Below, one piece after another: positions 40,820 through 49,254 of a stretch of DNA of 64,000 bases. The DNA is from Pseudodesulfovibrio sp. S3 (GTDB taxonomy: Bacteria > Desulfobacterota > Desulfovibrionia > Desulfovibrionales > Desulfovibrionaceae), in the NCBI RefSeq assembly GCF_004025585.1, contig NZ_QTZO01000010.1, positions 1-64,000 on the forward strand, given 5' to 3'. The notes under the pieces are model-generated. The model was not told the origin of the DNA, ran no database searches, and saw nothing but the letters and a program-made list of their open reading frames with translations. How positions within the stretch are numbered: the first letter of the stretch is position 1; every line of letters starts with the position of its first letter. Position numbers and translations under genes: made by a program.

Positions 40820-42634
40820 ATGGATCACATCATCACAAAAGCAGAGCTTGAAGCCTGCCCCTGGAAAGACATCTTGTCGGAAGCTGATGAAGAGCTTTCC
40901 GACTACTTCCACGCAGCCTTCAGCGCAAGATTCAACGATTACAAAGGCACAGATCACGAAGGAGCCGTGCACCTATTGATGCACATAGCTTCCATGATGC
41001 TCCAACGAGACGATGATGGGGCGCCGCACCTTGGCCCAATCTGGATCGGCCCCAAAGGTCGCTCTTTCCTTCCTGAAGACCTGAGCGAAGAACAGGCTCT
41101 CGCACTCCATGAGTTCTTACCTTCCGTTGACATACCGGAATTCAAAGCTCGAATCGCAGACACCCTCTGGACCGCCAAGGTCCACAAAGACAAGCATCTC
41201 GCCGCAATTGAAGCGGCAAAATCCTATGTTGAATCTGGAATACTGTTAGCCAAGAAGCATCAGTTTGGTTTTCCTAAACGCTTTGCGCGCGCAACAACAA
41301 TTGCCCTCCAATTAGGCAAAGGAGCAGCGGACGAGTACAAGGCTGCCATAGCTGCAATCGAAGAAGCCCTGGATGATTATAAATCCCAAGAGCCAAGTGC
41401 GACTCAGATTCAACTGTTGCAGGAGATGCTCAAACGGCGCGAAGGTGATGTGGGCAAGTACATCGCGTACTGTGACGGCATGGCAGAACAAGCTGAAAAG
41501 GATAAACACATACACCTCGCTCGGGACTTCTGGGAGCTTCATGCAAAATGGTGTGTGCGAGCATCAAATGAGGAGTGTGAAAAATACGCACGCAAAAGAA
41601 TCGCTGAAACGTATCTCACAGAAGCCAGCATGGCAGGGAATGCCATAGTAGAAGCCAAGGCTCTCCAGTCTGCAATTGAATGCCTTCGTCAATTAGGACA
41701 GGAGACCGAAGAGCTACATAAGCGTTTATTGTCCGTTCAGAAGAAGGCCGTCGGCGAGATGCAGACTCATGAAAGCGAGCCAATCGACATTTCAGAAATC
41801 GTCTCTCGGTCTATCGCCCAGGTCGCGGGGAAAAACATACGCGATGCACTTGTTGCGCTTGCCATTATCACGCACCCAGAAGACCCGACACGCTTACGGG
41901 CACAAGTCGAAGAGCTTGCATCGAAATATCCACTGTCTCGAATTGTCGGTGCTACGCATATGACAGGAAAAGGGAAAACGGCTGCCACCACTCCCGCGAT
42001 AGGCGATGATGAAGACGCCAATGAAACAGCCACACTGCACGATATGCACAAGCATTTCGGAATACACGTTGGCCTTGCTGTCCAGGGTGGCATTCGGCCA
42101 GCACTAGATCAGTTTAATAAAGAACACGCCATACAGGTGGGCGACCTCTTTCACATTGTGTCCAACAATCCATTTATACCTGAGGGTAGAGAGATCATTT
42201 TCGCCAGAGGGCTTAAAGCAGGGTTTGATGGGGACTACCTTGTTGCATGCCACTTACTGATTCCACAAATCGAAAATTGCTTCCGACACGTTGTTGAAAG
42301 AGGAGAAGGCATCACATCATCCCTCAACTCCAATGGGACCCAACGCGAGCAAGGCCTTGATGTCATGCTAGAAAAAGATGTCGTTAAGCAGCAATTCGCA
42401 CCCGCGACTTTATTCGCCCTGAAAACTCTTCTTATTGAGCAAACAGGATCAAACCTCAGACACGAAACCTGCCACGGCCTATTACACCAACAGGCTTTCT
42501 ACTCTGATCCAGCGATATACACATGGTGGCTCGTCCTGCGAATTTGCTGCTTGCCTCTCATCAATCACGCGACCCAAGAGCAGGAAACGGCGGAACCTGC
42601 AACATCTATTGAAAAAAACGGGGAAGACGGGTAG
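40820..42634 (+). CDS. DUF4209/HEPN-like protein embedded between hsdS and hsdR
   Basis: 604 aa starting 12 bases after hsdS. The N-terminal ~370 residues are helical and TPR-like (KSYVESGILLAKKHQFGFPK, EYKAAIAAIEEALDDYK). The C-terminal ~200 match DUF4209: ARGLKAGFDGDYLVACHLLI, PQIENCFRHVVE, then TLLIEQTGSNLRHETCHGLL. The block R547-H-E-T-C-H552 fits the HEPN RNase motif Rx4H. Known relatives in R-M operons act as toxic RNases released when restriction is inhibited (for example the PrrC principle), but no function is shown for this family. It would be a second, possibly abortive, arm of the system. Confidence 0.65.
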   Translation: MDHIITKAELEACPWKDILSEADEELSDYFHAAFSARFNDYKGTDHEGAVHLLMHIASMMLQRDDDGAPHLGPIWIGPKGRSFLPEDLSEEQALALHEFLPSVDIPEFKARIADTLWTAKVHKDKHLAAIEAAKSYVESGILLAKKHQFGFPKRFARATTIALQLGKGAADEYKAAIAAIEEALDDYKSQEPSATQIQLLQEMLKRREGDVGKYIAYCDGMAEQAEKDKHIHLARDFWELHAKWCVRASNEECEKYARKRIAETYLTEASMAGNAIVEAKALQSAIECLRQLGQETEELHKRLLSVQKKAVGEMQTHESEPIDISEIVSRSIAQVAGKNIRDALVALAIITHPEDPTRLRAQVEELASKYPLSRIVGATHMTGKGKTAATTPAIGDDEDANETATLHDMHKHFGIHVGLAVQGGIRPALDQFNKEHAIQVGDLFHIVSNNPFIPEGREIIFARGLKAGFDGDYLVACHLLIPQIENCFRHVVERGEGITSSLNSNGTQREQGLDVMLEKDVVKQQFAPATLFALKTLLIEQTGSNLRHETCHGLLHQQAFYSDPAIYTWWLVLRICCLPLINHATQEQETAEPATSIEKNGEDG

Positions 42635-42669
42635 ACACTTCTTAAACTGTTTATTGAAAGGTCGGTATA

Positions 42670-45600
42670 GTGTCGAACTTCTCCTTCCTCAAATCTGAAT
42701 GGCCAGACCTTTTTGATGCCGCCCGCGAAGCCGAGCAGCAGGTGCAAACCGCCCCTCGTTCTTGCCTTTTTTCCTGCCGTTACGCCCTGGAACGCGCCAC
42801 CCACTGGCTATACAAGCACGACGACTACCTGAAACAGCCCTACAACGACAATCTGGGCGCGCTCATCCATGAGCCGACGTTCCGCGAGAACATGCCGCCC
42901 GAATTGTTCGCCAAGGTCAAGGTCATCCATACCAGCGGCAACCTTGCGGCCCACAGCGGCAAGCAGCCCTCTGCGCTGGACTCCTACCGTTGCCTGAAAG
43001 AGCTTTTCCATTTCCTGTACTGGCTGTACCGCAGCTATTCCGAGGTCGAACCGCAGGAATTCGAATTTCGCTCCGACCTGTTGCCAGTCAAGGATACGGC
43101 CAAGGCTGACCGCACTCAGGAGCAAGTTCTAGCCCTGAAAAAGGAGATGGAGGAGCGGGACAAACAACTCGCTGAAAAGGAAGCCGAACACACCGCCGCC
43201 CTTGAGGAGCTGACCGAACTCAAGAAGCAGATTCAGGCCGCTAAGGAACGCAACGCCGAAATCCCGGACACCCACGACTATTCCGAGGCCGATACCCGCG
43301 CCTACATCATCGACCTGCTGCTCCGTGAAGCCGGATGGGACATCGAAGCCAAGGACGTGCGCGAATTCCCCGTGACCGGGATGCCCAACCAGAGCGGCAA
43401 GGGCAACGTCGATTACGTGCTCTGGGGCGATGACGGCAAACCGCTGGCCGTGGTCGAGGCCAAGCGCACCACCGTGGACGCCAAGAAAGGCAGGACGCAG
43501 GCCGAGCGGTACGCCAACTGCCTTGAAGCCATGTATGGACGCCGCCCGTTCATCTATTACACCAATGGGTATGAAACGAATTTCTGGGACGATACCGCCT
43601 ACCCGCCGCGCCCGGTGCAGGGTTTTCACAAAAAGGTCGAATTGGAGCGGCTCATGCTCCGCCGCACACAGGTCAGGGAACTGGCTAGCGTCGAACTGAA
43701 CAAGGATATAGCAGGCGGCAAGCGGCCATACCAGGAAGAGGGCATCCGCCGCGTTACCGAGGATTTCACGGACAAACGTCGCAAGGCTCTGGTGGTCATG
43801 GCGACCGGAACCGGCAAGACGCGGTTCTCCATTGCCTTATCCGACATCCTGCAACGCGCTGGCTGGGCTAAGCGCATCCTGTTCCTGGCCGATCGCAACG
43901 CATTGGTGAAGCAGGCCAAGAACGCTTTCCTCCAACACCTGCCGGACAGCAACCCCGTGGACATCCGTCAGGCTCGCGGCGAAGGCCAGACCGCCCGCGT
44001 GGTGCTTTCCACCTACCCAACCATGATGGGCGTCATTGACGAAATGGAAGACGGGGAACGGCGATTCGGCATCGGTCATTTCGATCTCGTCATCATCGAC
44101 GAGGCGCACCGCTCGGTCTATCAGAAATACCGCGCCATCTTCGAATATTTCGATTCCCTGCTCCTCGGTCTGACCGCTACTCCGCGCGACGAAGTGGACC
44201 ACAACACATACTCTCTTTTCGAGCTGGAAGACGGCGTGCCGACCTTCCACTATGAACTCGATAAGGCTGTGGATGAAGGCTGGCTCGTCCCGCCCAAATG
44301 CATATCCGTGCCGCTCAAGTTTCAGCGCGAAGGCATCAAGTACGACGATCTGAGCGATGAGGAGAAAAAGGAGTTCGAAGCGACCTTCTGGGACGAGGAA
44401 GGCAACGGCGTCCGCGAAGTGGACAAGTCCATGCTCAATAAGTGGCTGTTCAACAAAGATACCGTAGACAAGGTGCTCAAACACCTGATGAGCAACGGCC
44501 TCAAGGTTGAAGGTGGCGACCGGCTCGGCAAGACCATCCTCTTTGCCGCCAACCATAAGCACGCCGAATTCATTCAAAAGCGGTTCGACGCCAATTTCCC
44601 TAAACACGCCGGAAAGTTCGCTCGCGTCATCGACAGTCACGACGCCTGCGCCCAAGACCTGCTGGAAAAATTCGAGGTGGCAAACAATGCCCCACACCTC
44701 GCCATTTCCGTGGACATGCTCGACACTGGGGTGGACGTCCCCGAAGTGCTGAACCTCGTCTTTTTCAAGCGCGTCTACTCCAAGGTCAAATTCCACCAGA
44801 TGATAGGACGCGGCACCCGGCTGTGCGAAGACCTATTCGCACCGGGCGAGCACAAAGCTGAATTCCTGATCTTCGATTTCTGCGAAAATTTCGAGTTCTT
44901 CAACGCGCAACCCGATGGTTTCATCAACACGGCCAGTGCGCCCCTGCATCAACGGATATTCCTCAAACGACTGGACCTGTTGCTCTCCCTGTCACGCCAA
45001 GATTCAGAACCTGAATTCAAGAAGTCCGTGAAAGAGTCTTTGTACCGCACGGTCAGCGGCATGAACCTCGACAGCTTCATGAATCGCCCGGCGCGCGAAT
45101 ACGTGGAGCGATACGCTGACCTGTCCCGCTGGGACTCCCTGACTCAAGAAGACGAGGCGAACATCGTGGAGCACCTCGCCCCCCTGCAATCGGAGTTAGC
45201 CGAGGGTGACATATTCTGCCGCCGCTTCGATCTACTCATCCTCAACGCCCAGACCGAACTGCTTGCGGGAGACAAGGCTTTCGAAGGCCGTAAAGCCGCA
45301 CTCATGGGTATTGCTGAAAAGCTGGTCGAAAAGCGCACTGTCCCGCAGGTTGCGCAAAATATCGACTTGCTCGAAGCCATGCAGGATGCAGATTTTTGGG
45401 CCGAACCGTCATGCAGCCTGTTGGAGCAGATACGGCTCATCGTCCGGGAACTGGTCCGCTTCCTCGACAAGTCCGATCAAAAGCCGGTGTATACTGACTT
45501 CGAGGACAAAATCGGCAAGGGTAACGAGGTAGAACTTCCCGGCAATGCGGGCAGCATGGCTCGCTACCGTCTGAAGGTGCAGCAGTATCTCCGCGAGCAC

Positions 45601-46029
45601 CAGGACCACATCACCATCCACAAGCTCCGCATGAACAAGCCCATCACAGGCTCGGACATCAAGGAGTTGGAGCGTATGCTCGATGAGGCCGAAGAGGTGG
45701 GTGGCAAGGATCGCCTGGAGCATGCGTTTAAAAACGGGAGTTCACTTGGAGAATTGATACGCGGTTTGGTCGGTCTGGATCGAGCTGCGGCTCAGGTGGC
45801 TTTCGCCGACTTCCTGGAGGATGGCCGATACAACTCCAACCAGATTCATTTCGTCAATTTGATCATCGACCATCTGACCCAAACCGGTACTATGGACCCA
45901 AAACTGCTTTTCGAGTCTCCGCCGTTCACTGATGACCATTCGTCCGGGGTGGCCGGGGTATTCCCGATCGAGGATGCCAGAAAAGTGGTGGAATGCTTGC
46001 AAAACGTGAACAGTAACGCCGTAGCATAA
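42670..46029 (+). CDS. hsdR: Type I restriction endonuclease subunit HsdR with N-terminal DUF4145 domain
   Basis: 1119 aa, GTG start. Residues 1-125 form a DUF4145-type (HEPN-like) domain (FSCRYALERATHWLYKHD, KVIHTSGNLAAHSGKQP). A coiled coil (~150-200) leads to the nuclease domain with VVEAKRTT (Glu263, Lys265). The SF2 motor follows: Walker A ATGTGKT (Lys383), DEAH box (477-480), LLGLTATP and later GRGTRLCED. It cuts DNA distant from unmethylated sites after ATP-driven translocation. All motifs are intact. Confidence 0.93.
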   Translation: MSNFSFLKSEWPDLFDAAREAEQQVQTAPRSCLFSCRYALERATHWLYKHDDYLKQPYNDNLGALIHEPTFRENMPPELFAKVKVIHTSGNLAAHSGKQPSALDSYRCLKELFHFLYWLYRSYSEVEPQEFEFRSDLLPVKDTAKADRTQEQVLALKKEMEERDKQLAEKEAEHTAALEELTELKKQIQAAKERNAEIPDTHDYSEADTRAYIIDLLLREAGWDIEAKDVREFPVTGMPNQSGKGNVDYVLWGDDGKPLAVVEAKRTTVDAKKGRTQAERYANCLEAMYGRRPFIYYTNGYETNFWDDTAYPPRPVQGFHKKVELERLMLRRTQVRELASVELNKDIAGGKRPYQEEGIRRVTEDFTDKRRKALVVMATGTGKTRFSIALSDILQRAGWAKRILFLADRNALVKQAKNAFLQHLPDSNPVDIRQARGEGQTARVVLSTYPTMMGVIDEMEDGERRFGIGHFDLVIIDEAHRSVYQKYRAIFEYFDSLLLGLTATPRDEVDHNTYSLFELEDGVPTFHYELDKAVDEGWLVPPKCISVPLKFQREGIKYDDLSDEEKKEFEATFWDEEGNGVREVDKSMLNKWLFNKDTVDKVLKHLMSNGLKVEGGDRLGKTILFAANHKHAEFIQKRFDANFPKHAGKFARVIDSHDACAQDLLEKFEVANNAPHLAISVDMLDTGVDVPEVLNLVFFKRVYSKVKFHQMIGRGTRLCEDLFAPGEHKAEFLIFDFCENFEFFNAQPDGFINTASAPLHQRIFLKRLDLLLSLSRQDSEPEFKKSVKESLYRTVSGMNLDSFMNRPAREYVERYADLSRWDSLTQEDEANIVEHLAPLQSELAEGDIFCRRFDLLILNAQTELLAGDKAFEGRKAALMGIAEKLVEKRTVPQVAQNIDLLEAMQDADFWAEPSCSLLEQIRLIVRELVRFLDKSDQKPVYTDFEDKIGKGNEVELPGNAGSMARYRLKVQQYLREHQDHITIHKLRMNKPITGSDIKELERMLDEAEEVGGKDRLEHAFKNGSSLGELIRGLVGLDRAAAQVAFADFLEDGRYNSNQIHFVNLIIDHLTQTGTMDPKLLFESPPFTDDHSSGVAGVFPIEDARKVVECLQNVNSNAVA

Positions 46030-46052
46030 CTATATCTTCTCGTGAGGTTTCT

Positions 46053-46922
46053 GTGCACAATACCCCCCTGATGCAACCTTATTCAATCAAAATATTCTTG
46101 CCGGATGGAGACCCCGATGGCCTCCGGCTGATCGAAAAATCAAACTGGACAGGCCTCGGCGTGGTGTTTTCCCGGTCTGGGTATAAAGATGCATTAAAAC
46201 GGGAAGAGTTCCAGCGTACAGGCGTATACGTTTTGGTCGGCTCGTCTGAGGACAGTAGCTTGCCAACCCTCTACATTGGTGAAGGCGATCCCGTGCGTCC
46301 GAGACTGGATAACCATTATGCAAAAAAAGATTTTTGGAACTGGGGCGTATTCTTCGTAACTAGCAATCTAAGCCTGAACAAGGCACACGTTAAATACCTG
46401 GAAAGCCGCCTCATCCAGTTGGCCAAGGACGTCAAACAGTGCAACTTAGATAACTCCAACGACTCAAGCCAACCGAACCTGTCCGAAGCCGATGTTGCGG
46501 ACATGGAGAGCTTTATCCAAGATATGCTCAAGGTCTTCCCTCTCCTAGGCCTGTCAGTTTTTGAAAAGCCGGACCAGGTGCAAGGGGAAAGGCATCTGCT
46601 TTACATCAAGACCAAGGGAATCAAGGCAAAAGGCTATGAGACCAGTAAAGGCTTTGTTGTCCTTGAAGGCTCGGAGGGAGTGATCGAGGAAGTACCGTCC
46701 ATCCACCAATATCTCACCAGCCTCAGAAGCGACCTCGTCAAGAAGAATGTCCTGCAAGTTCAGGATGGACACTACATTTTCACTGAAGATTACGCCTTCT
46801 CCTCTCCTAGCACCGCAGCGGGGGTTATCCAAGGCCGAAGCTCAAACGGTAGGACATGCTGGAAAGACTCAAAGGGTAACACCCTTAAGACAATCCAAAC
46901 GGCGAGCACAATGGAAAGCTAG
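46053..46922 (+). CDS. GIY-YIG nuclease-domain protein with C-terminal DUF4357
   Basis: 289 aa from a GTG start (GAGG upstream), 23 bases after hsdR. The GIY-YIG core has GVY (57-59) and YIG (74-76), Arg84, and the catalytic Glu117 in YLESRL. The C-terminus (SPSTAAGVIQGRSSNGRT, then CWKDSKGNTLK) is DUF4357, a domain often attached to R-M subunits. It could nick DNA or serve as an accessory endonuclease of the R-M system. No function has been shown for the combination as far as I know. Confidence 0.82.
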   Translation: MHNTPLMQPYSIKIFLPDGDPDGLRLIEKSNWTGLGVVFSRSGYKDALKREEFQRTGVYVLVGSSEDSSLPTLYIGEGDPVRPRLDNHYAKKDFWNWGVFFVTSNLSLNKAHVKYLESRLIQLAKDVKQCNLDNSNDSSQPNLSEADVADMESFIQDMLKVFPLLGLSVFEKPDQVQGERHLLYIKTKGIKAKGYETSKGFVVLEGSEGVIEEVPSIHQYLTSLRSDLVKKNVLQVQDGHYIFTEDYAFSSPSTAAGVIQGRSSNGRTCWKDSKGNTLKTIQTASTMES

Positions 46923-46940
46923 TCACCGAGAGTTCCCTTG

Positions 46941-47040
46941 TGTGTAAATCTACGTGTAAAACACTACGCCAGAATATGGACGATTTAGATTCACAAGACC
47001 ACAAATCCCTTGCAGCAAGCCGCTTAACGCCTGAGCTACC
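46941..47040. repeat. Imperfect direct repeat upstream of parDE (left copy)
   Basis: The segments GTGTAAATCTACGTGTAA, CACAAGACCACAAATCCC and CTTGCAGCAAGCCGCTTAA recur, diverged, at 47661-47755. The pair flanks the toxin-antitoxin module, so parDE seems to sit between two copies of an attachment-proximal sequence. Confidence 0.5.
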
Positions 47041-47069
47041 GTAAAAATCCGGTCTTTCTTCTAAGCCGA

Positions 47070-47348
47070 CTATCGCTTCTGCGCAGAATGAAAGATATTC
47101 AGAATCTCAACGCAATCGTCTTTGATTCGGTAAGGGATGATGTAGGGAAGAGCCAGCACTTCGCGGGTCATGGGGACTCGGCCGGGACGACCGCTTTCGG
47201 GGAACTCTTTGAGGCGTTGGCAGCCATCCCAGATGCGTTGAGCTTCGGAGAGGACAACATCCTCGCCCGCACTCTCTGCTAGGTAGACTCGGACTCGATC
47301 AAGGTCTTGGAGGGCGTTGGGAGTCCACTTAATTCTAGTCAGCGTCAA
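47070..47348 (-). CDS. parE: ParE/RelE-superfamily toxin
   Basis: 92 aa with a TTG start (GGGGG upstream) inside the end of the antitoxin gene. RIKWTPNALQDLDRVRVYL, then SGRPGRVPMTREVLAL and YRIKDDCVEILNIFHSAQ are typical of ParE/RelE. ParE-type toxins poison DNA gyrase; RelE-type cut mRNA, and sequence alone does not fully separate them. The overlap with the antitoxin gene (14 bases) gives coupled translation, with the antitoxin made first. Confidence 0.88.
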   Translation of the reverse strand: MTLTRIKWTPNALQDLDRVRVYLAESAGEDVVLSEAQRIWDGCQRLKEFPESGRPGRVPMTREVLALPYIIPYRIKDDCVEILNIFHSAQKR

Positions 47349-47580
47349 CGGTCAGCCCCCACTTGGCGAAGGCTTGCTTGACCTCAGAGTCAGTTGCAAA
47401 CTCGCCAGCATCGGCTTGGGCAACACTTTCATTGATTCTGGAGACCTGCCATGCCTGTTCGTCAAGGAATTGCTCCAAGGCGTTGGCAACAAGAAATGAC
47501 TTGCTGCGATTGGTGGCCTTGGCCAGATCGTTCAACTTAGTGGCTGTCTCTTCCGGGATACGGGCTGTAACTGTACTCAT
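47335..47580 (-). CDS. parD: RHH-type antitoxin (ParD/CopG-like)
   Basis: 81 aa from ATG 47580 with GAGGAG upstream. The N-terminal ribbon-helix-helix is STVTARIPEETATKLNDLAK, then RSKSFLVANALEQFL. The C-terminal part (EVKQAFAKWG) would wrap the toxin. It should repress its own operon as a dimer and neutralise ParE. The pair stabilises the mobile island by killing cells that lose it. Confidence 0.88.
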   Translation of the reverse strand: MSTVTARIPEETATKLNDLAKATNRSKSFLVANALEQFLDEQAWQVSRINESVAQADAGEFATDSEVKQAFAKWGLTVDAD

Positions 47581-47660
47581 GATCAACTCCTCGAATACAA
47601 GATAAACATTGTGTACATTGTAGTCAACGCCTTTCTGCTTCGTTCACTTGAGATCGGTCA

Positions 47661-47755
47661 CGTGTCGATTACGTGTCGATCAGACTCAAAAAAGAAGGGT
47701 AAAACGGCAACACAAGATTATAAAACCCTTGCAGTAAGCCGCTTAAGGCCGTGAG
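47661..47755. repeat. Imperfect direct repeat (right copy) with integrase arm-site-like pair
   Basis: CGTGTCGAT-TA-CGTGTCGAT at its left end matches the pair at 31898-31918, while its right end CCCTTGCAGTAAGCCGCTTAA matches 47007-47027. It leads directly into attR. Confidence 0.5.
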
Positions 47756-47775
47756 TGCCATCCAGAGCGACAGTT

Positions 47776-47819
47776 CTCTCACGCCGGCAACAGGGGTTCA
47801 AACCCCCTTGGGGACGCCA
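47776..47819 (+). repeat. attR: 44-bp copy of the tRNA-Glu 3' end
   Basis: Identical to 31806-31849, the last 44 bases of tRNA-Glu including CCA. It is a truncated tRNA fragment and not a functional gene; the 5' part of the tRNA is missing. It marks the right end of the island. Confidence 0.9.
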
Positions 47820-47830
47820 AGCTATTTCAA

Positions 47831-47867
47831 CGGGTTACAGTGAAAGCTGTAGCCCGTTTTTCTTTTG
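47831..47867 (+). terminator. Chromosomal copy of the tRNA-Glu terminator beyond attR
   Basis: The stem CGGGTTACAG / CTGTAGCCCG is followed by TTTTTCTTTT, as after the intact tRNA-Glu. This is probably the original tRNA terminator displaced by the insertion. Confidence 0.65.
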
Positions 47868-48111
47868 TGTATAAAAATCCCGAGAACCAATACCCACGCG
47901 GCTTCTCTCTTTATTTGTCTCGCTTGATAAAATCAGGAAGGTCTCCCCATTTTTTGCCATAGAATGACATCGCTCCGGCCAAGAGGTTGCAGAATCCTAG
48001 AGAAAGAGGCATGGGGAAAGCCTGCGCCAGAGAGCGGAGCCAAGCCAGGAAAGGCCGCCGCAAAATCAAAAGAAGCTGGAAGGAATTCCAGCACAAGATG
48101 GGCCGTTATTC
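47868..48111. other. Intergenic region after attR
   Basis: A minus-strand frame (47911-48096, TTG start or ATG at ~48014) encodes a short hydrophobic peptide ending FYGKKWGDLPDFIKRDK, with no good ribosome site. It may be a remnant of a chromosomal gene. Nothing else is evident. Confidence 0.3.
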
Positions 48112-48999
48112 ATGAATAAAATAATAAAAACCGAATCTGTTGAAATCTGCGCCAAGGCATTCGGCAACCTTGACAACACCCCCGTATTATTGATCGCAGG
48201 GGCAATGGCGCCAGCAGTTTTTTGGGAAACAAAGTTTTGTGAATCACTGTCCGCCCGTGGATATTGCGTAATACGATTTGACAACAGGGACATTGGAAGA
48301 TCAACACATTTTCCTCAAAATGCGCCCGGAAGTGGGATTGAATTGCCATATACGATTTATGATATGGTTACTGATGCAAAAAATGTTCTTGAAAGCATCA
48401 CAGACAAAAGCTGTCATATCATTGGCCACTCTTTGGGTGGGGCGATCGCACAATTGTTTGCAGTAACATATCCGGAAAAAATCATTTCGCTCACAGCCAT
48501 TTCCAGCCCAATACTGGCGAAAGGAAATATCCCTTTTGTCGAAACCGACCCACGCATTACAGAGGAGCTATGGGGTATATTGATGGCAAACCCGATGTAT
48601 CAAGACGTTAACAAAGGGCTTCGAGAATTCCAAAAAATTTGGCGGGCATTAAATGGTGATTGGGTTTTAGACGAAGAGATGGCTGAAAAATATACCCGCA
48701 CCATTTACGAAACGGAAATTATTGGTCCCGCATGGAATCATACCAATGTTCAGTCGGGGATTCGAGATATTTTCCAAGAGCTAAAAGAAATTGATAAACC
48801 ACTTTTATTTATACATGGAGAAAAAGACTATTTGCCATCAAATCCAGAAAACACAAAAAGACTTGCCAAGTCTTTGCCAACTGCCGATTTTTTTCTCCTG
48901 AAAAAAGCTGGCCACATGTTTTTCAGCAAGGATATTTGGCTAATTCTTATTGAACGAATCCATGAACACCTGCAAAAAGGGCATAACAAAACCAATTAA
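48112..48999 (+). CDS. Alpha/beta hydrolase
   Basis: 295 aa. The oxyanion region LLIAGAMAPAVFW, FDNRDIGRSTHFP, the nucleophile elbow GHSLGG (Ser107), the acid region LLFIHGEKDYLPS and the catalytic His in KAGHMFF complete an esterase/lipase-type fold. No signal peptide. Substrate unknown. The gene is AT-rich with many A/T-ending codons, unlike the GC-rich backbone, which points to recent transfer. The start ATG lacks a strong Shine-Dalgarno. Confidence 0.85.
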   Translation: MNKIIKTESVEICAKAFGNLDNTPVLLIAGAMAPAVFWETKFCESLSARGYCVIRFDNRDIGRSTHFPQNAPGSGIELPYTIYDMVTDAKNVLESITDKSCHIIGHSLGGAIAQLFAVTYPEKIISLTAISSPILAKGNIPFVETDPRITEELWGILMANPMYQDVNKGLREFQKIWRALNGDWVLDEEMAEKYTRTIYETEIIGPAWNHTNVQSGIRDIFQELKEIDKPLLFIHGEKDYLPSNPENTKRLAKSLPTADFFLLKKAGHMFFSKDIWLILIERIHEHLQKGHNKTN

Positions 49000-49086
49000 A
49001 TCGGATGCGAATTTCGCTACGCTCCATTTACATCGTTTTTTACGGTGTTAGTGGAGATATTCCAATAAGCAAAAGAAAGAGGGAAC

Positions 49087-49254
49087 ATGAAAGATCTTGT
49101 GAAAATCATATGCGCAATAATATTCCCACCTGTGGCTGCTTTCATCCAAGTCGGTTTTGGAAAACATTTTTGGATAAATATTATCTTAACAGTATTGGGC
49201 GTTGTCCCTGGAATAGTTCATGCTGTTTGGATTATTGTTAAAAACAAAAAATGA
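49087..49254 (+). CDS. Pmp3/YqaE (UPF0057) small membrane protein
   Basis: 55 aa from an ATG with GAGGG upstream. The sequence KDLVKIICAIIFPPVAAFIQ, then GFGKHFWINIILTVLGVVPG and IVHAVWIIVKNKK is the full two-helix Pmp3 pattern (PPVA and LGxxPGxxHA). These proteins sit in the inner membrane and are linked to membrane potential and salt or cold stress. A larger frame in another register (49005-49241) is only a shadow. AT-rich like its neighbours. Confidence 0.85.
   Translation: MKDLVKIICAIIFPPVAAFIQVGFGKHFWINIILTVLGVVPGIVHAVWIIVKNKK

Larger units (their letters stand above)
31850..47819. mobile_element. Integrated mobile element (defence island) in tRNA-Glu
   Basis: The element lies between 44-bp repeats, with a tyrosine integrase immediately inside the left end. 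It carries an excisionase-like protein, an HUH Rep with an origin-like region, a putative RHH regulator, small accessory genes, a type I R-M operon with two extra genes, and parDE. Base composition and codon use differ from the flanks, above all in the small genes. No structural phage genes or conjugation genes are present, so it is an integrative element, satellite or plasmid-like island mobilised by other functions. Confidence 0.85.

Noticed and set aside
31806-47819. Second tRNA-Glu at the right end of the island
   Set aside because: Only the last 44 bases are present at 47776-47819; the acceptor 5' strand and D-arm are missing, so this is attR and not a gene.
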